A stretch of DNA of 64,000 nucleotides from Sipunculus nudus (lineage: Eukaryota > Annelida > Sipuncula > Golfingiida > Sipunculidae), in assembly GCA_026874595.1 (NCBI GenBank), contig CM049310.1, forward strand, positions 89,597,556-89,661,555, in the 5' to 3' direction. The position numbers were made by a program, and so were the translations under genes. Below, piece after piece: positions 9,001 through 23,335 of the stretch. Every line of letters begins with the position of its first letter. Within the stretch, counting starts at the first letter, position 1. The notes below the pieces were generated by a model. That model saw nothing but the letters and a program-made list of their open reading frames with translations. It was not told the origin of the DNA and searched no databases.

Positions 9001-12000
9001 GTCTTATTTATGACAGAAATCGTGCAAAACACTAGAGATATTTTGATCAAATGAGAAAATAGGTCCCGAAAATCCATAATATCCAATTGAGAAAAAAGCA
9101 CAATTTTACATTTCTGATTTTGATTGAACGAATTTGCTCTTTATTTTTATATTCATGTGCACGAACAGGCACTGTTATGTAGCCGGGGAACTAGTCTTCG
9201 TCCCTATGGGTCATAATCGTGTTTAAATTTGGGAGAATACATCATTTATGTGGTGTTTTTACATAAAGCAAAGCATAAGCAAAACGTAAACAAAGTGTAA
9301 GCAAAGGAATTAGGACTTCATAAAAGCGATTTTCGACCGTTTTCTGAAGTTATAATGTATTATTCGACGTGTCAGGAGTCTTATTTATGACAGAAATCGT
9401 GCAAAACAGTAGATATATTGTGGTCAAATGAGAAAATAGGTCCCGAAAATCCATAATATCTGATTAAAAAAAGCAGAATTATACATTTCTGATTTTGATT
9501 GAACGAATTTGCTCTTTATTTTTATATTCATGTGCACGAATAGGCACTGTTATGTAGCCCGGGTACTAGTCTTCGTCCCTACGGGTCAAAATCGTGTTTA
9601 AATTTAGGAGAATACATCATTTATGTGGTGTTTTTACATAATGCAAAGCATAAGCAAATCGTAAACAAAGTGTAAACAAAGGAATTAGGACTTCATAAAA
9701 GCGATTTTCGACCGTTTTCTGAAGTTATAATGTATTATTCGACGTGTCAGGAGTCTTATTTATGACAGAAATCGTTCAAAACAGTAGAGATATTGTGGTC
9801 AAATGAGAAAATAGGTCCCGAAAATCCATAATATCTCCATAAAAAAAGCAAGCAGAATTATACATTTCTGATTTTGATTGAACGAATTTGCTCTTTATTT
9901 TTATATTCATGTGCACGAACAGGCACTGTTATGTAGCCGGGTAACTAGTCTTCGTCCCTATGGGTCATAATCGTGTTTAAATTTGGGAGAATACATCATT
10001 TATGTGGTGTTTTTACATAAAGCAAAGCATAAGCAAAACGTAAACAAAGTGTAAGCAAAGGAATTAGGACTTCATAAAAGCGATTTTCGACCGTTTTCTG
10101 AAGTTATAATGTATTATTCAACTTGGTAGGAGTCTTATTTATGACAGAAATCGTGCAAAACACTAGAGATATTATGATCAAGTGAGAAAATAGGTCCCGA
10201 AAATCCATAATATCTCATTTAAAAAAAAGTGAGAATGATACATTTCTGATTTTGATTGAACGAATTTGCTCTTTATTTTTATATTCATGTGCACGAATAG
10301 GCACTGTTATGTAGCCGGGGAACTAGCCTTCGTCCCTATGGGTCATAATCGTGTTTAAATTTGAGAGAATACATCATTTATGTGGTGTTTTTACAATGAG
10401 CAAAGCATAAGCAAAACGTAAACAAAGTGTAAGCAAAGGAATTAGGACTTCATAAATGCGATTTTCGACCGTTTTCTGAAGTTATAATGTATTATTCGAC
10501 GTGTCAGGAGTCTTATTTATGACAGAAATCGTGCAAAACACTAGAGATATTGTGATCAAGTGAGAAAATAGGTCCCGAAAATCCATAATATCTCCATAAA
10601 AAAAGCAAAATTATACATTTCTGATGTTGATTGAACGAATTTGCTCTTTATTTTTATATTCATGTGCACGAACAGGCACTGTTATGTAGCCGGGTAACTA
10701 GTCTTCGTCCCTATGGGTCATAATCGTGTTTAAATTTGGGAGAATACATCATTTATGTGGTGTTTTTACAATAAGCAAAGCATAAGCAAAACGTAGACAA
10801 AGTGTAAGCAAAGGAATTAGGACTCCATAAATGAGATTTTCGACCGTTTATTGAAGTTATAATGTATTATTCAACTTGTCAGGAGTCTTATTTATGACAG
10901 AAATCGTGCAAAACAGTAGAGATATTGTGATCAAATGAGAAAATAGGTCCCGAAAATCCATAATATCCAATTGAGAAAAAAGCAGAATTATACATTTCTG
11001 ATTTTGATTGAACGAATTTGCTCTTTATTTTTATATTCATGTGCACAAACAGGCACTGTTATGTAGCCGGGGAACTAGTCTTCGTTCCTATGGGTCATAA
11101 TCGTGTTTAAATTTGAGAGAATACATCATTTATGTGGTGTTTTTACAATGAGCAAAGCATAAGCAAAACGTAAATAAGGTGTAAGCAAAGGAATTAGCAC
11201 TTCATAAATGCGATTTTCGACCGTTTTCTGAAGTTATAATGTATTATTCGACGTGTCAGGAGTCTTATTTATGACAGAAATCGTGCAAAACACTAGAGAT
11301 ATTGTGATCAAGTGAGAAAATAGGTCCCGAAAATCCATAATATCTCCATAAAAAAAGCAAAATTATACATTTCTGATGTTGATTGAACGAATTTGCTCTT
11401 TATTTTTATATTCATGTGCACGAACAGGCACTGTTATGTAGCCGGGGAACTAGTCTTCGTCCCTATGGGTCATAATCGTGTTTAAATTTTGGAGAATTCA
11501 TCATTTATGTGGTGTTTTTACAATAAGCAAAGCATAAGCAAAACGTAAACAAAGTGTAAGCAAAGGAATTAGGACTTCATAAAATCGATTTTCGACCGTT
11601 TTCTGAAGTTATAATGTATTATTCGACGTGTCAGGAGTCTTATTTATGACAGAAATCGTGCAAAACAGTAGATATATTGTGGTCAAATGAGAAAATAGGT
11701 CCCGAAAATCCATAATATCTGATTAAAAAAAGCAGAATTATACATTTCTGATTTTGATTGAACGAATTTGCTCTTTATTTTTATATTCATGTGCACGAAC
11801 AGGCACTGTTATGTAGCCGGGGAACTAGTCTTCGTCCCTATGGGTCATAATCGTGTTTAAATTTGGGAGAATACATCATTTATGTGGTGTTTTTACATAA
11901 AGCAAAGCATAAGCAAAACGTAAACAAAGTGTAAGCAAAGGAATTAGGACTTCATAAAAGCCATTTTCGACCGTTTTCTGAAGTTATAATGTCTTATTCG

Positions 12001-12796
12001 ACGTGTCAGGAGTCGTATTTATGACAGAAATCCTGCAAAACACTAGAGATACTGTGATAAAGTGAGAAAATAGGTCCCGAAAATCCATAATATCTCCATA
12101 AAAAAAGCAGAATTATACATTTCTGATTTTGATTGAACGAATTTGCTCTTTATTTTTATATTCATGTGCACGAACAGGCACTGTTATGTAGCCGGGGAAC
12201 TAGTCTTCGTCCCTATGGGTCATAATCGTGTTTAAATTTGGGAGAATACATCATTTATGTGGTATTTTTACAATAAGCAAAGCATAAGCAAAACGTAAAC
12301 AAAGTGTAAGCAAAGGAATTAGTACTTCATAAATAAGATTTTCGACCGTTTTTTGAAGTTATAATGTATTATTCAACTTGTCAGGAGTCTTATTTATGAC
12401 AGAAATCGTGCAAAACACTAGAGATATTTTGATCAAATGAGAAAATAGGTCCCGAAAATCCATAATATCCAATTGAGAAAAAAGCACAATTTTACATTTC
12501 TGATTTTGATTGAACGAATTTGCTCTTTATTTTTATATTCATGTGCACGAACAGGCACTGTTATGTAGCCGGGGAACTAGTCTTCGTCCCTATGGGTCAT
12601 AATCGTGTTTAAATTTGGGAGAATACATCATTTATGTGGTGTTTTTACATAAAGCAAAGCATAAGCAAAACGTAAACAAAGTGTAAGCAAAGGAATTTGG
12701 ACTTCATAAAAGCGATTTTCGACCGTTTTCTGAAGTTATAATGTATTATTCGACGTGTCAGGAGTCTTATTTATGACAGAAATCGTGCAAAACAGT
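6025..12796 (+). repeat. Tandem duplication of 9 monomers (3,386 bp x 2)
   Basis: Copy 1 is 6,025-9,410 and copy 2 is 9,411-12,796, both E3-B'-F-D-C-D-E-B-G. Boundaries correspond at +3,386. Private marks in both copies are aattttggagaattcat (8,099/11,485), aaaagccatttt, taatgtctta, gagtcgtatt (8,624/12,010), atcctgc, gatactgtgataaag and agatattttgatc. Single differences include tttttgatg at ~7,231 in copy 1 only and ggaatttgg at ~12,692 in copy 2 only. It overlaps the 2,637-bp duplication, so the two events were successive. Confidence 0.95.
9034..9410 (+). repeat. Representative monomer, subtype G
   Basis: G has cact before the start, agatattttgatc in the head and a C'-like body with gcacaatt. 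It occurs at 9034 and 12420 (with caaatg and ttttacatt) and at 44781 and 48163 (with caagtg, ttatacatt and the private tcccggaaat). In each case a B monomer of the gataaagtg type precedes it. Three of the four are followed by E; the copy at 12420 is followed by C'. Confidence 0.9.
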
Positions 12797-15700
12797 AGAG
12801 ATATTGTGATCAAATGAGAAAATAGGTCCCGAAAATGCATAATATCCAATTGAGAAAAAAGCACAATTATACATTTCTGATTTTGATTGAACGAATTTGC
12901 TCTTTATTTTTATATTCATGTGCACGAACAGGCACTGTTATGTAGCCGGGGAACTAGTCTTCGTCCCTATGGGTCATAATCGTGTTTAAATTTGGGAGAA
13001 TACATCATTTATGTGGTATTTTTACAATAAGCAAAGCATAAGGAAAACGTAAACAAAGTGTAAGCAAAGGAATTAGTACTTCATAAATAAGATTTTCGAC
13101 CGTTTTTTGAAGTTATAATGTATTATTCAACTTGTCAGGAGTCTTATTTATGACAGAAATCGTGCAAAACACTAGAGATATTGTGATCAAGTGAGAAAAT
13201 AGGTCCCGAAAATCCATAATATCTCCATAAAAAAAGCAAAATTATACATTTCTGATGTTGATTGAACGAATTTGCTCTTTATTTTTATATTCATGTGCAC
13301 GAACAGGCACTGTTATGTAGCCGGGGAACTAGTCTTCGTCCCTATGGGTCATAATCGTGTTTAAATTTGGGAGAATACATCATTTATGTGGTGTTTTTAC
13401 AATAAGCAAAGCATAAGCAAAACGTAAACAAAGTGTAAGCAAAGGAATTAGGACTTCATAAATGCGATTTTCGACCGTTTTCTGAAGTTATAATGTATTA
13501 TTCGACGTGTCTGGAGTCTTATTTATGACAGAAATCGTGCAAAACAGTAGAGATATTGTGATCAAATGAGAAAATAGGTCCCGAAAATCCATAATATCCA
13601 ATTGAGAAAAAAGCAGAATTATACATTTCTGATTTTGATTGAACGATTTTGCTCTTTATTTTTATATTGATGTGCACCAACAGGCACTGTTATGTAGCCG
13701 GGGAACTAGTCTTCGTCCCTATGGGTCATAATCGTGTTTAAATTTGGGAGAATACATCATTTATGTGGTGTTTTTACATAAAGCAAAGCATAAGCAAAAC
13801 GTAAACAAAGTGTAAGCAAAGGAATTAGGACTTCATAAAAGCGATTTTCGACCGTTTTCTGAAGTTATAATGTATTATTCGACGTGTCAGGAGTCTTATT
13901 TATGACAGAAATCGTGCAAAACAGTAGAGATATTGTGATCAAATGAGAAAATAGGTCCCGAAAATGCATAATATCCAATTGAGAAAAAAGCACAATTATA
14001 CATTTCTGATTTTGATTGAACGAATTTGCTCTTTATTTTTATATTCATGTGCACGAACAGGCACTGTTATGTAGCCGGGGAACTAGTCTTCGTCCCTATG
14101 GGTCATAATCGTGTTTAAATTTGGGAGAATACATCATTTATGTGGTGTTTTTACATAAAGCAAAGCATAAGCAAAACGTAAACAAAGTGTAAGCAAAGGA
14201 ATTAGGACTTCATAAAAGCGATTTTCGACCGTTTTCTGAAGTTATAATGTATTATTCGACGTGTCAGGAGTCTTATTTATGACAGAAATCGTGCAAAACA
14301 GTAGATATATTGTGGTCAAATGAGAAAATAGGTCCCGAAAATCCATAATATCTGATTAAAAAAAGCAGAATTATACATTTCTGATTTTGATTGAACGAAT
14401 TTGCTCTTTATTTTTATATTCATGTGCACGAACAGGCACTGTTATGTAGCTGGGGAACTAGTCTTCGTCCCTATGGGTCATAATCGTGTTTAAATTTGGG
14501 AGAATACATCATTTATGTGGTGTTTTTACAATAAGCAAAGCATAAGCAAAACGTAAACAAAGTGTAAGCAAAGGAATTAGGACTTCATAAATGCGATTTT
14601 CGACCGTTTTCTGAAGTTATAATGTATTATTCGACGTGTCAGGAGTCTTATTTATGACAGAAATCGTGCAAAACAGTAGAGATATTGAGATCAAATCAGA
14701 AAATAGGTCCCGAAAATCCATAATATCCAATTGAGAAAAATGCAGAATTATACATTTCTGATTTTCATTGAACGAATTTGCCCTTTATTTTTATATTCAT
14801 GAGCACGAACAGGCACTGTTATGTAGCCGGGGAAATAATCTTCGTCCCTATGGGTCAAAATCGTGTTTAAATTTGAGAGAATACATCATTTATGTGGTGT
14901 TTTTACAATAAGCAAAGCATAAGCAAAACGTAAACAAAGTGTAAGCAAAGGAATTAGGACTTCATAAATGCGATTTTCGACCGTTTTCTGAAGTTATAAT
15001 GTATTATTCGACGTGTCAGGAGTCTTATTTATGACAGAAATCGTGCAAAACACTAGAGATATTGTGATCAAGTGAGAAAATAGGTCCCGAAAATCCATAA
15101 TATCTCCATAAAAAAAGCAGAATTATACATTTCTGATTTTGATTGAACGAATTTGCTCTTTATTTTTATATTCATGTGCACGAACAGGCACTGTTATGTA
15201 GCCGGGTAACTAGTCTTCGTCCCTATGGGTCATAATCGTGTTTAAATTTGGGAGAATACATCATTTATGTGGTGTTTTTACATAAAGCAAAGCATAAGCA
15301 AAACGTAAACAAAGTGTAAGCAAAGGAATTAGGACTTCATAAAAGCGATTTTCGACCGTTTTATGAAGTTATAATGTATTATTCAACTTGGTAGGAGTCT
15401 TATTTATGACAGAAATCGTGCAAAACACTAGAGATATTATGATCAAGTGAGAAAATAGGTCCCGAAAATCCATAATATCTCATTTAAAAAAAAGTGAGAA
15501 TGATACATTTCTGATTTTGATTGAACGAATTTGCTCTTTATTTTTATATTCGTGTGCACGAATAGGCACTGTTATGTAGCCGGGGAACTAGCCTTCGTCC
15601 CTATGGGTCATAATCGTGTTTAAATTTGGGAGAATACATCATTTATGTGGTATTTTTACAATAAGCAAAGCATAAGCAAAACGTAAACAAAGTGTAAGCA

Positions 15701-17268
15701 AAGGAATTAGTACTTCATAAATAAGATTTTCGACCGTTTTTTGAAGTTATAATGTATTATTCAACTTGTCAGGAGTCTTATTTATGACAGAAATCGTGCA
15801 AAACAGTAGAGATATTGTGATCAAATGAGAAAATAGGTCCCGAAAATCCATAATATCCAATTGAGAAAAAAGCAGAATTATACATTTCTGATTTTGATTG
15901 AACGAATTTGCTCTTTATTTTTATATTCATGTGCACGAACAGGCACTGTTATGTAGCCCGGGTACTAGTCTTCGTCCCTACGGGTCAAAATCGTGTTTAA
16001 ATTTAGGAGAATACATCAATTATGTGGTGTTTTTACAATAAGCAAAGCATAAGCAAAACGTAGACAAAGTGTAAGCAAAGGAATTAGGACTCCATAAATG
16101 AGATTTTCGACCGTTTATTGAAGTTATAATGTATTATTCAACTTGTCAGGAGTCTTATTTATGACAGAAATCGTGCAAAACAGTAGAGATATTGTGATCA
16201 AATGAGAAAATAGGTCCCGAAAATCCATAATATCCAATTGAGATAAAAGCAGAATTATACATTTCTGATTTTGATTGAACGAATTTGCTCTTTATTTTTA
16301 TATTCATGTGCACGAACAGGCACTGTTATGTAGCCGGGGAACTAGTCTTCGTCCCTATGGGTCATAATCGTGTTTAAATTTGAGAGAATACATCATTTAT
16401 GTGGTGTTTTTACAATGAGCAAAGCATAAGCAAAACGTAAACAAAGTGTAAGCAAAGGAATTAGGACTTCATAAATGCGATTTTCGACCGTTTTCTGAAG
16501 TTATAATGTATTATTCGACGTGTCAGGAGTCTTATTTATGACAGAAATCGTGCAAAACACTAGAGATATTGTGATCAAGTGAGAAAATAGGTCCCGAAAA
16601 TCCATAATATCTCCATAAAAAAAGCAGAATTATACATTTCTGATGTTGATTGAACGAATTTGCTCTTTATTTTTATATTCATGTGCACGAACAGGCACTG
16701 TTATGTAGCCGGGTAACTAGTCTTCGTCCCTATGGGTCATAATCGTGTTTAAATTTGGGAGAATACATCATTTATGTGGTGTTTTTACAATAAGCAAAGC
16801 ATAAGCAAAACGTAAACAAAGTGTAAGCAAAGGAATTAGGACTTCATAAATGCGATTTTCGACCGTTTCCTGAAGTTATAATGTATTATTCAACTTGGTA
16901 GGAGTCTTATTTATGACAGAAATCGTGCAAAACACTAGAGATATTATGATCAAGTGAGAAAATAGGTCCCGAAAATCCATAATATCTCATTTAAAAAAAA
17001 GTGAGAATGATACATTTCTGATTTTGATTGAACGAATTTGCTCTTTATTTTTATATTCATGTGCACGAATAGGCACTGTTATGTAGCCGGGGAACTAGCC
17101 TTCGTCCCTATGGGTCATAATCGTGTTTAAATTTGGGAGAATACATCATTTATGTGGTATTTTTACAATAAGCAAAGCATAAGCAAAACGTAAACAAAGT
17201 GTAAGCAAAGGAATTAGTACTTCATAAATAAGATTTTCGACCGTTTTTTGAAGTTATAATGTATTATT
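12430..17268 (+). repeat. Left copy of a 4.8-kb dispersed duplication (partner +43,646)
   Basis: From within the G monomer at 12420 to ~17,268, boundaries and rare variants match 56,080-60,914 at a constant offset of 43,646. Marks: ggaatttgg (12,692/56,338), tgtctggag (13,508/57,154), gaacgatttt and tattgatgtgcacc (13,665/57,311), attcgtgtgc (15,549/59,195), gagataaaag (16,240/59,886), gtttcctgaag (16,865/60,511). It ends where attcgacgtg (left) becomes attcaacttg (right). Confidence 0.94.
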
Positions 17269-17689
17269 CGACGTGTCAGGAGTCTTATTTATGACAGAAA
17301 TCGTGCAAAACAGTAGATATATTGTGGTCAAATGAGAAAATAGGTCCCGAAAATCCATAATATCTGATTAAAAAAAGCAGAATTATACATTTCTGATTTT
17401 GATTGAACGAATTTGCTCTTTATTTTTATATTCATGTGCACGAACAGGCACTGTTATGTAGCTGGGGAACTAGTCTTCGTCCCTATGGGTCATAATCGTG
17501 TTTAAATTTGGGAGAATACATCATTTATGTGGTGTTTTTACAATAAGCAAAGCATAAGCAAAACGTAAACAAAGTGTAAGCAAAGGAATTAGGACTTCAT
17601 AAATGCGATTTTCGACCGTTTTCTGAAGTTATAATGTATTATTCGACGTGTCAGGAGTCTTATTTATGACAGAAATCGTGCAAAACAGT
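14678..17689 (+). repeat. HOR unit U3, 8 monomers, 3,012 bp
   Basis: Starts: A14678 B15055 F15430 C15808 C16185 D16562 F16937 E17315. Diagnostic variants are ttttatgaag at the end of B, attcgtgtgc in the first F, cccgggtac with catcaatt in the first C, gagataaaag in the second C, gtttcctgaag in D and gctggggaac in E. All of these recur in U4 at +3,012. Confidence 0.96.
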
Positions 17690-20600
17690 AGAGATATTGA
17701 GATCAAATCAGAAAATAGGTCCCGAAAATCCATAATATCCAATTGAGAAAAATGCAGAATTATACATTTCTGATTTTCATTGAACGAATTTGCCCTTTAT
17801 TTTTATATTCATGAGCACGAACAGGCACTGTTATGTAGCCGGGGAAATAATCTTCGTCCCTATGGGTCAAAATCGTGTTTAAATTTGAGAGAATACATCA
17901 TTTATGTGGTGTTTTTACAATAAGCAAAGCATAAGCAAAACGTAAACAAAGTGTAAGCAAAGGAATTAGGACTTCATAAATGCGATTTTCGACCGTTTTC
18001 TGAAGTTATAATGTATTATTCGACGTGTCAGGAGTCTTATTTATGACAGAAATCGTGCAAAACACTAGAGATATTGTGATCAAGTGAGAAAATAGGTCCC
18101 GAAAATCCATAATATCTCCATAAAAAAAGCAGAATTATACATTTCTGATTTTGATTGAACGAATTTGCTCTTTATTTTTATATTCATGTGCACGAACAGG
18201 CACTGTTATGTAGCCGGGTAACTAGTCTTCGTCCCTATGGGTCATAATCGTGTTTAAATTTGGGAGAATACATCATTTATGTGGTGTTTTTACATAAAGC
18301 AAAGCATAAGCAAAACGTAAACAAAGTGTAAGCAAAGGAATTAGGACTTCATAAAAGCGATTTTCGACCGTTTTATGAAGTTATAATGTATTATTCAACT
18401 TGGTAGGAGTCTTATTTATGACAGAAATCGTGCAAAACACTAGAGATATTATGATCAAGTGAGAAAATAGGTCCCGAAAATCCATAATATCTCATTTAAA
18501 AAAAAGTGAGAATGATACATTTCTGATTTTGATTGAACGAATTTGCTCTTTATTTTTATATTCGTGTGCACGAATAGGCACTGTTATGTAGCCGGGGAAC
18601 TAGCCTTCGTCCCTATGGGTCATAATCGTGTTTAAATTTGGGAGAATACATCATTTATGTGGTATTTTTACAATAAGCAAAGCATAAGCAAAACGTAAAC
18701 AAAGTGTAAGCAAAGGAATTAGTACTTCATAAATAAGATTTTCGACCGTTTTTTGAAGTTATAATGTATTATTCAACTTGTCAGGAGTCTTATTTATGAC
18801 AGAAATCGTGCAAAACAGTAGAGATATTGTGATCAAATGAGAAAATAGGTCCCGAAAATCCATAATATCCAATTGAGAAAAAAGCAGAATTATACATTTC
18901 TGATTTTGATTGAACGAATTTGCTCTTTATTTTTATATTCATGTGCACGAACAGGCACTGTTATGTAGCCCGGGTACTAGTCTTCGTCCCTACGGGTCAA
19001 AATCGTGTTTAAATTTAGGAGAATACATCAATTATGTGGTGTTTTTACAATAAGCAAAGCATAAGCAAAACGTAGACAAAGTGTAAGCAAAGGAATTAGG
19101 ACTCCATAAATGAGATTTTCGACCGTTTATTGAAGTTATAATGTATTATTCAACTTGTCAGGAGTCTTATTTATGACAGAAATCGTGCAAAACAGTAGAG
19201 ATATTGTGATCAAATGAGAAAATAGGTCCCGAAAATCCATAATATCCAATTGAGATAAAAGCAGAATTATACATTTCTGATTTTGATTGAACGAATTTGC
19301 TCTTTATTTTTATATTCATGTGCACGAACAGGCACTGTTATGTAGCCGGGGAACTAGTCTTCGTCCCTATGGGTCATAATCGTGTTTAAATTTGAGAGAA
19401 TACATCATTTATGTGGTGTTTTTACAATGAGCAAAGCATAAGCAAAACGTAAACAAAGTGTAAGCAAAGGAATTAGGACTTCATAAATGCGATTTTCGAC
19501 CGTTTTCTGAAGTTATAATGTATTATTCGACGTGTCAGGAGTCTTATTTATGACAGAAATCGTGCAAAACACTAGAGATATTGTGATCAAGTGAGAAAAT
19601 AGGTCCCGAAAATCCATAATATCTCCATAAAAAAAGCAGAATTATACATTTCTGATGTTGATTGAACGAATTTGCTCTTTATTTTTATATTCATGTGCAC
19701 GAACAGGCACTGTTATGTAGCCGGGTAACTAGTCTTCGTCCCTATGGGTCATAATCGTGTTTAAATTTGGGAGAATACATCATTTATGTGGTGTTTTTAC
19801 AATAAGCAAAGCATAAGCAAAACGTAAACAAAGTGTAAGCAAAGGAATTAGGACTTCATAAATGCGATTTTCGACCGTTTCCTGAAGTTATAATGTATTA
19901 TTCAACTTGGTAGGAGTCTTATTTATGACAGAAATCGTGCAAAACACTAGAGATATTATGATCAAGTGAGAAAATAGGTCCCGAAAATCCATAATATCTC
20001 ATTTAAAAAAAAGTGAGAATGATACATTTCTGATTTTGATTGAACGAATTTGCTCTTTATTTTTATATTCATGTGCACGAATAGGCACTGTTATGTAGCC
20101 GGGGAACTAGCCTTCGTCCCTATGGGTCATAATCGTGTTTAAATTTGGGAGAATACATCATTTATGTGGTATTTTTACAATAAGCAAAGCATAAGCAAAA
20201 CGTAAACAAAGTGTAAGCAAAGGAATTAGTACTTCATAAATAAGATTTTCGACCGTTTTTTGAAGTTATAATGTATTATTCGACGTGTCAGGAGTCTTAT
20301 TTATGACAGAAATCGTGCAAAACAGTAGATATATTGTGGTCAAATGAGAAAATAGGTCCCGAAAATCCATAATATCTGATTAAAAAAAGCAGAATTATAC
20401 ATTTCTGATTTTGATTGAACGAATTTGCTCTTTATTTTTATATTCATGTGCACGAACAGGCACTGTTATGTAGCTGGGGAACTAGTCTTCGTCCCTATGG
20501 GTCATAATCGTGTTTAAATTTGGGAGAATACATCATTTATGTGGTGTTTTTACAATAAGCAAAGCATAAGCAAAACGTAAACAAAGTGTAAGCAAAGGAA

Positions 20601-20701
20601 TTAGGACTTCATAAATGCGATTTTCGACCGTTTTCTGAAGTTATAATGTATTATTCGACGTGTCAGGAGTCTTATTTATGACAGAAATCGTGCAAAACAG
20701 T
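17690..20701 (+). repeat. HOR unit U4, 8 monomers, 3,012 bp
   Basis: Starts: A17690 B18067 F18442 C18820 C19197 D19574 F19949 E20327. Every monomer boundary lies exactly 3,012 bp after its partner in U3, and I found no difference at the diagnostic positions checked. The two units look like a very recent tandem duplication. Confidence 0.96.
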
Positions 20702-23335
20702 AGAGATATTGAGATCAAATCAGAAAATAGGTCCCGAAAATCCATAATATCCAATTGAGAAAAATGCAGAATTATACATTTCTGATTTTCATTGAACGAA
20801 TTTGCCCTTTATTTTTATATTCATGAGCACGAACAGGCACTGTTATGTAGCCGGGGAAATAATCTTCGTCCCTATGGGTCAAAATCGTGTTTAAATTTGA
20901 GAGAATACATCATTTATGTGGTGTTTTTACAATAAGCAAAGCATAAGCAAAACGTAAACAAAGTGTAAGCAAAGGAATTAGGACTTCATAAATGCGATTT
21001 TCGACCGTTTTCTGAAGTTATAATGTATTATTCGACGTGTCAGGAGTCTTATTTATGACAGAAATCGTGCAAAACACTAGAGATATTGTGATCAAGTGAG
21101 AAAATAGGTCCCGAAAATCCATAATATCTCCATAAAAAAAGCAGAATTATACATTTCTGATTTTGATTGAACGAATTTGCTCTTTATTTTTATATTCATG
21201 TGCACGAACAGGCACTGTTATGTAGCCGGGTAACTAGTCTTCGTCCCTATGGGTCATAATCGTGTTTAAATTTTGGGGAATACATCATTTATGTGGTGTT
21301 TTTACATAAAGCAAAGCATAAGCAAAACGTAAACAAAGTGTAAGCAAAGGAATTAGGACTTCATAAAAGCGATTTTCGACCGTTTTATGAAGTTATAATG
21401 TATTATTCAACTTGGTAGGAGTCTTATTTATGACAGAAATCGTGCAAAACACTAGAGATATTATGATCAAATGAGAAAATAGGTCCCGAAAATCCATAAT
21501 ATCCAATTGAGAAAAAAGCAGAATTATACATTTCTGATTTTGATTGAACGAATTTGCTCTTTATTTTTATATTCATGTGCACGAACAGGCACTGTTATGT
21601 AGCCCGGGTACTAGTCTTCGTCCCTACGGGTCAAAATCGTGTTTAAATTTAGGAGAATACATCAATTATGTGGTGTTTTTACAATAAGCAAAGCATAAGC
21701 AAAACGTAGACAAAGTGTAAGCAAAGGAATTAGGACTCCATAAATGAGATTTTCGACCGTTTATTGAAGTTATAATGTATTATTCAACTTGTCAGGAGTC
21801 TTATTTATGACAGAAATCGTGCAAAACAGTAGAGATATTGTGATCAAATGAGAAAATAGGTCCCGAAAATCCATAATATCCAATTGAGATAAAAGCAGAA
21901 TTATACATTTCTGATTTTGATTGAACGAATTTGCTCTTTATTTTTATATTCATGTGCACGAACAGGCACTGTTATGTAGCCGGGGAAATAGTCTTCGTCC
22001 CTATGGGTCATAATCGTGTTTAAATTTGAGAGAATACATCATTTATGTGGTGTTTTTACAATGAGCAAAGCATAAGCAAAACGTAAACAAAGTGTAAGCA
22101 AAGGAATTAGGACTTCATAAATGCGATTTTCGACCGTTTTCTGAAGTTATAATGTATTATTCGACGTGTCAGGAGTCTTATTTATGACAGAAATCGTGCA
22201 AAACACTAGAGATATTGTGATCAAGTGAGAAAATAGGTCCCGAAAATCCATAATATCTCCATAAAAAAAGCAGAATTATACATTTCTGATGTTGATTGAA
22301 CGAATTTGCTCTTTATTTTTATATTCATGTGCACGAACAGGCACTGTTATGTAGCCGGGTAACTAGTCTTCGTCCCTATGGGTCATAATCGTGTTTAAAT
22401 TTGGGAGAATACATCATTTATGTGGTGTTTTTACAATAAGCAAAGCATAAGCAAAACGTAAACAAAGTGTAAGCAAAGGAATTAGGACTTCATAAATGCG
22501 ATTTTCGACCGTTTCCTGAAGTTATAATGTATTATTCAACTTGGTAGGAGTCTTATTTATGACAGAAATCGTGCAAAACACTAGAGATATTATGATCAAG
22601 TGAGAAAATAGGTCCCGAAAATCCATAATATCTCATTTAAAAAAAAGTGAGAATGATACATTTCTGATTTTGATTGAACGAATTTGCTCTTTATTTTTAT
22701 ATTCATGTGCACGAATAGGCACTGTTATGTAGCCGGGGAACTAGCCTTCGTCCCTATGGGTCATAATCGTGTTTAAATTTGGGAGAATACATCATTTATG
22801 TGGTATTTTTACAATAAGCAAAGCATAAGCAAAACGTAAACAAAGTGTAAGCAAAGGAATTAGTACTTCATAAATAAGATTTTCGACCGTTTTTTGAAGT
22901 TATAATGTATTATTCGACGTGTCAGGAGTCTTATTTATGACAGAAATCGTGCAAAACAGTAGATATATTGTGGTCAAATGAGAAAATAGGTCCCGAAAAT
23001 CCATAATATCTGATTAAATAAAGCAGAATTATACATTTCTGATTTTGATTGAACGAATTTGCTCTTTATTTTTATATTCATGTGCACGAACAGGCACTGT
23101 TATGTAGCTGGGGAACTAGTCTTCGTCCCTATGGGTCATAATCGTGTTTAAATTTGGGAGAATACATCATTTATGTGGTGTTTTTACAATAAGCAAAGCA
23201 TAAGCAAAACGTAAACAAAGTGTAAGCAAAGGAATTAGGACTTCATAAATGCGATTTTCGACCGTTTTCTGAAGTTATAATGTATTATTCGACGTGTCAG
23301 GAGTCTTATTTATGACAGAAATCGTGCAAAACAGT
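20702..23335 (+). repeat. HOR unit U5, 7 monomers, 2,634 bp (one monomer lost)
   Basis: Starts: A20702 B21079 F/C-chimaera 21454 C21831 D22208 F22583 E22961. It matches U4 except that F and the following C are fused into one monomer. Private changes include ttttggggaat in B, ggaaatagtc in C and tgattaaataaag in E. Confidence 0.94.

Larger units (their letters stand above)
1880..14677 (+). repeat. HOR unit U2, 34 monomers with nested tandem duplications
   Basis: Starts: A1880 C'2257 C'2634 C'3011 E3388 B'3763 F4141 D4519 C4894 C'5271 C'5648 E6025 B'6400 F6779 D7157 C7532 D7909 E8284 B8659 G9034 E9411 B'9786 F10165 D10543 C10918 D11295 E11670 B12045 G12420 C'12797 D13174 C13549 C'13926 E14303. 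It is the longest A-to-A interval and holds no A marker for 12.4 kb. Its length is explained by two nested tandem duplications of 7 and 9 monomers, described separately. Without them it would resemble an ~18-monomer unit, close to the 20-monomer U18. Confidence 0.93.
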
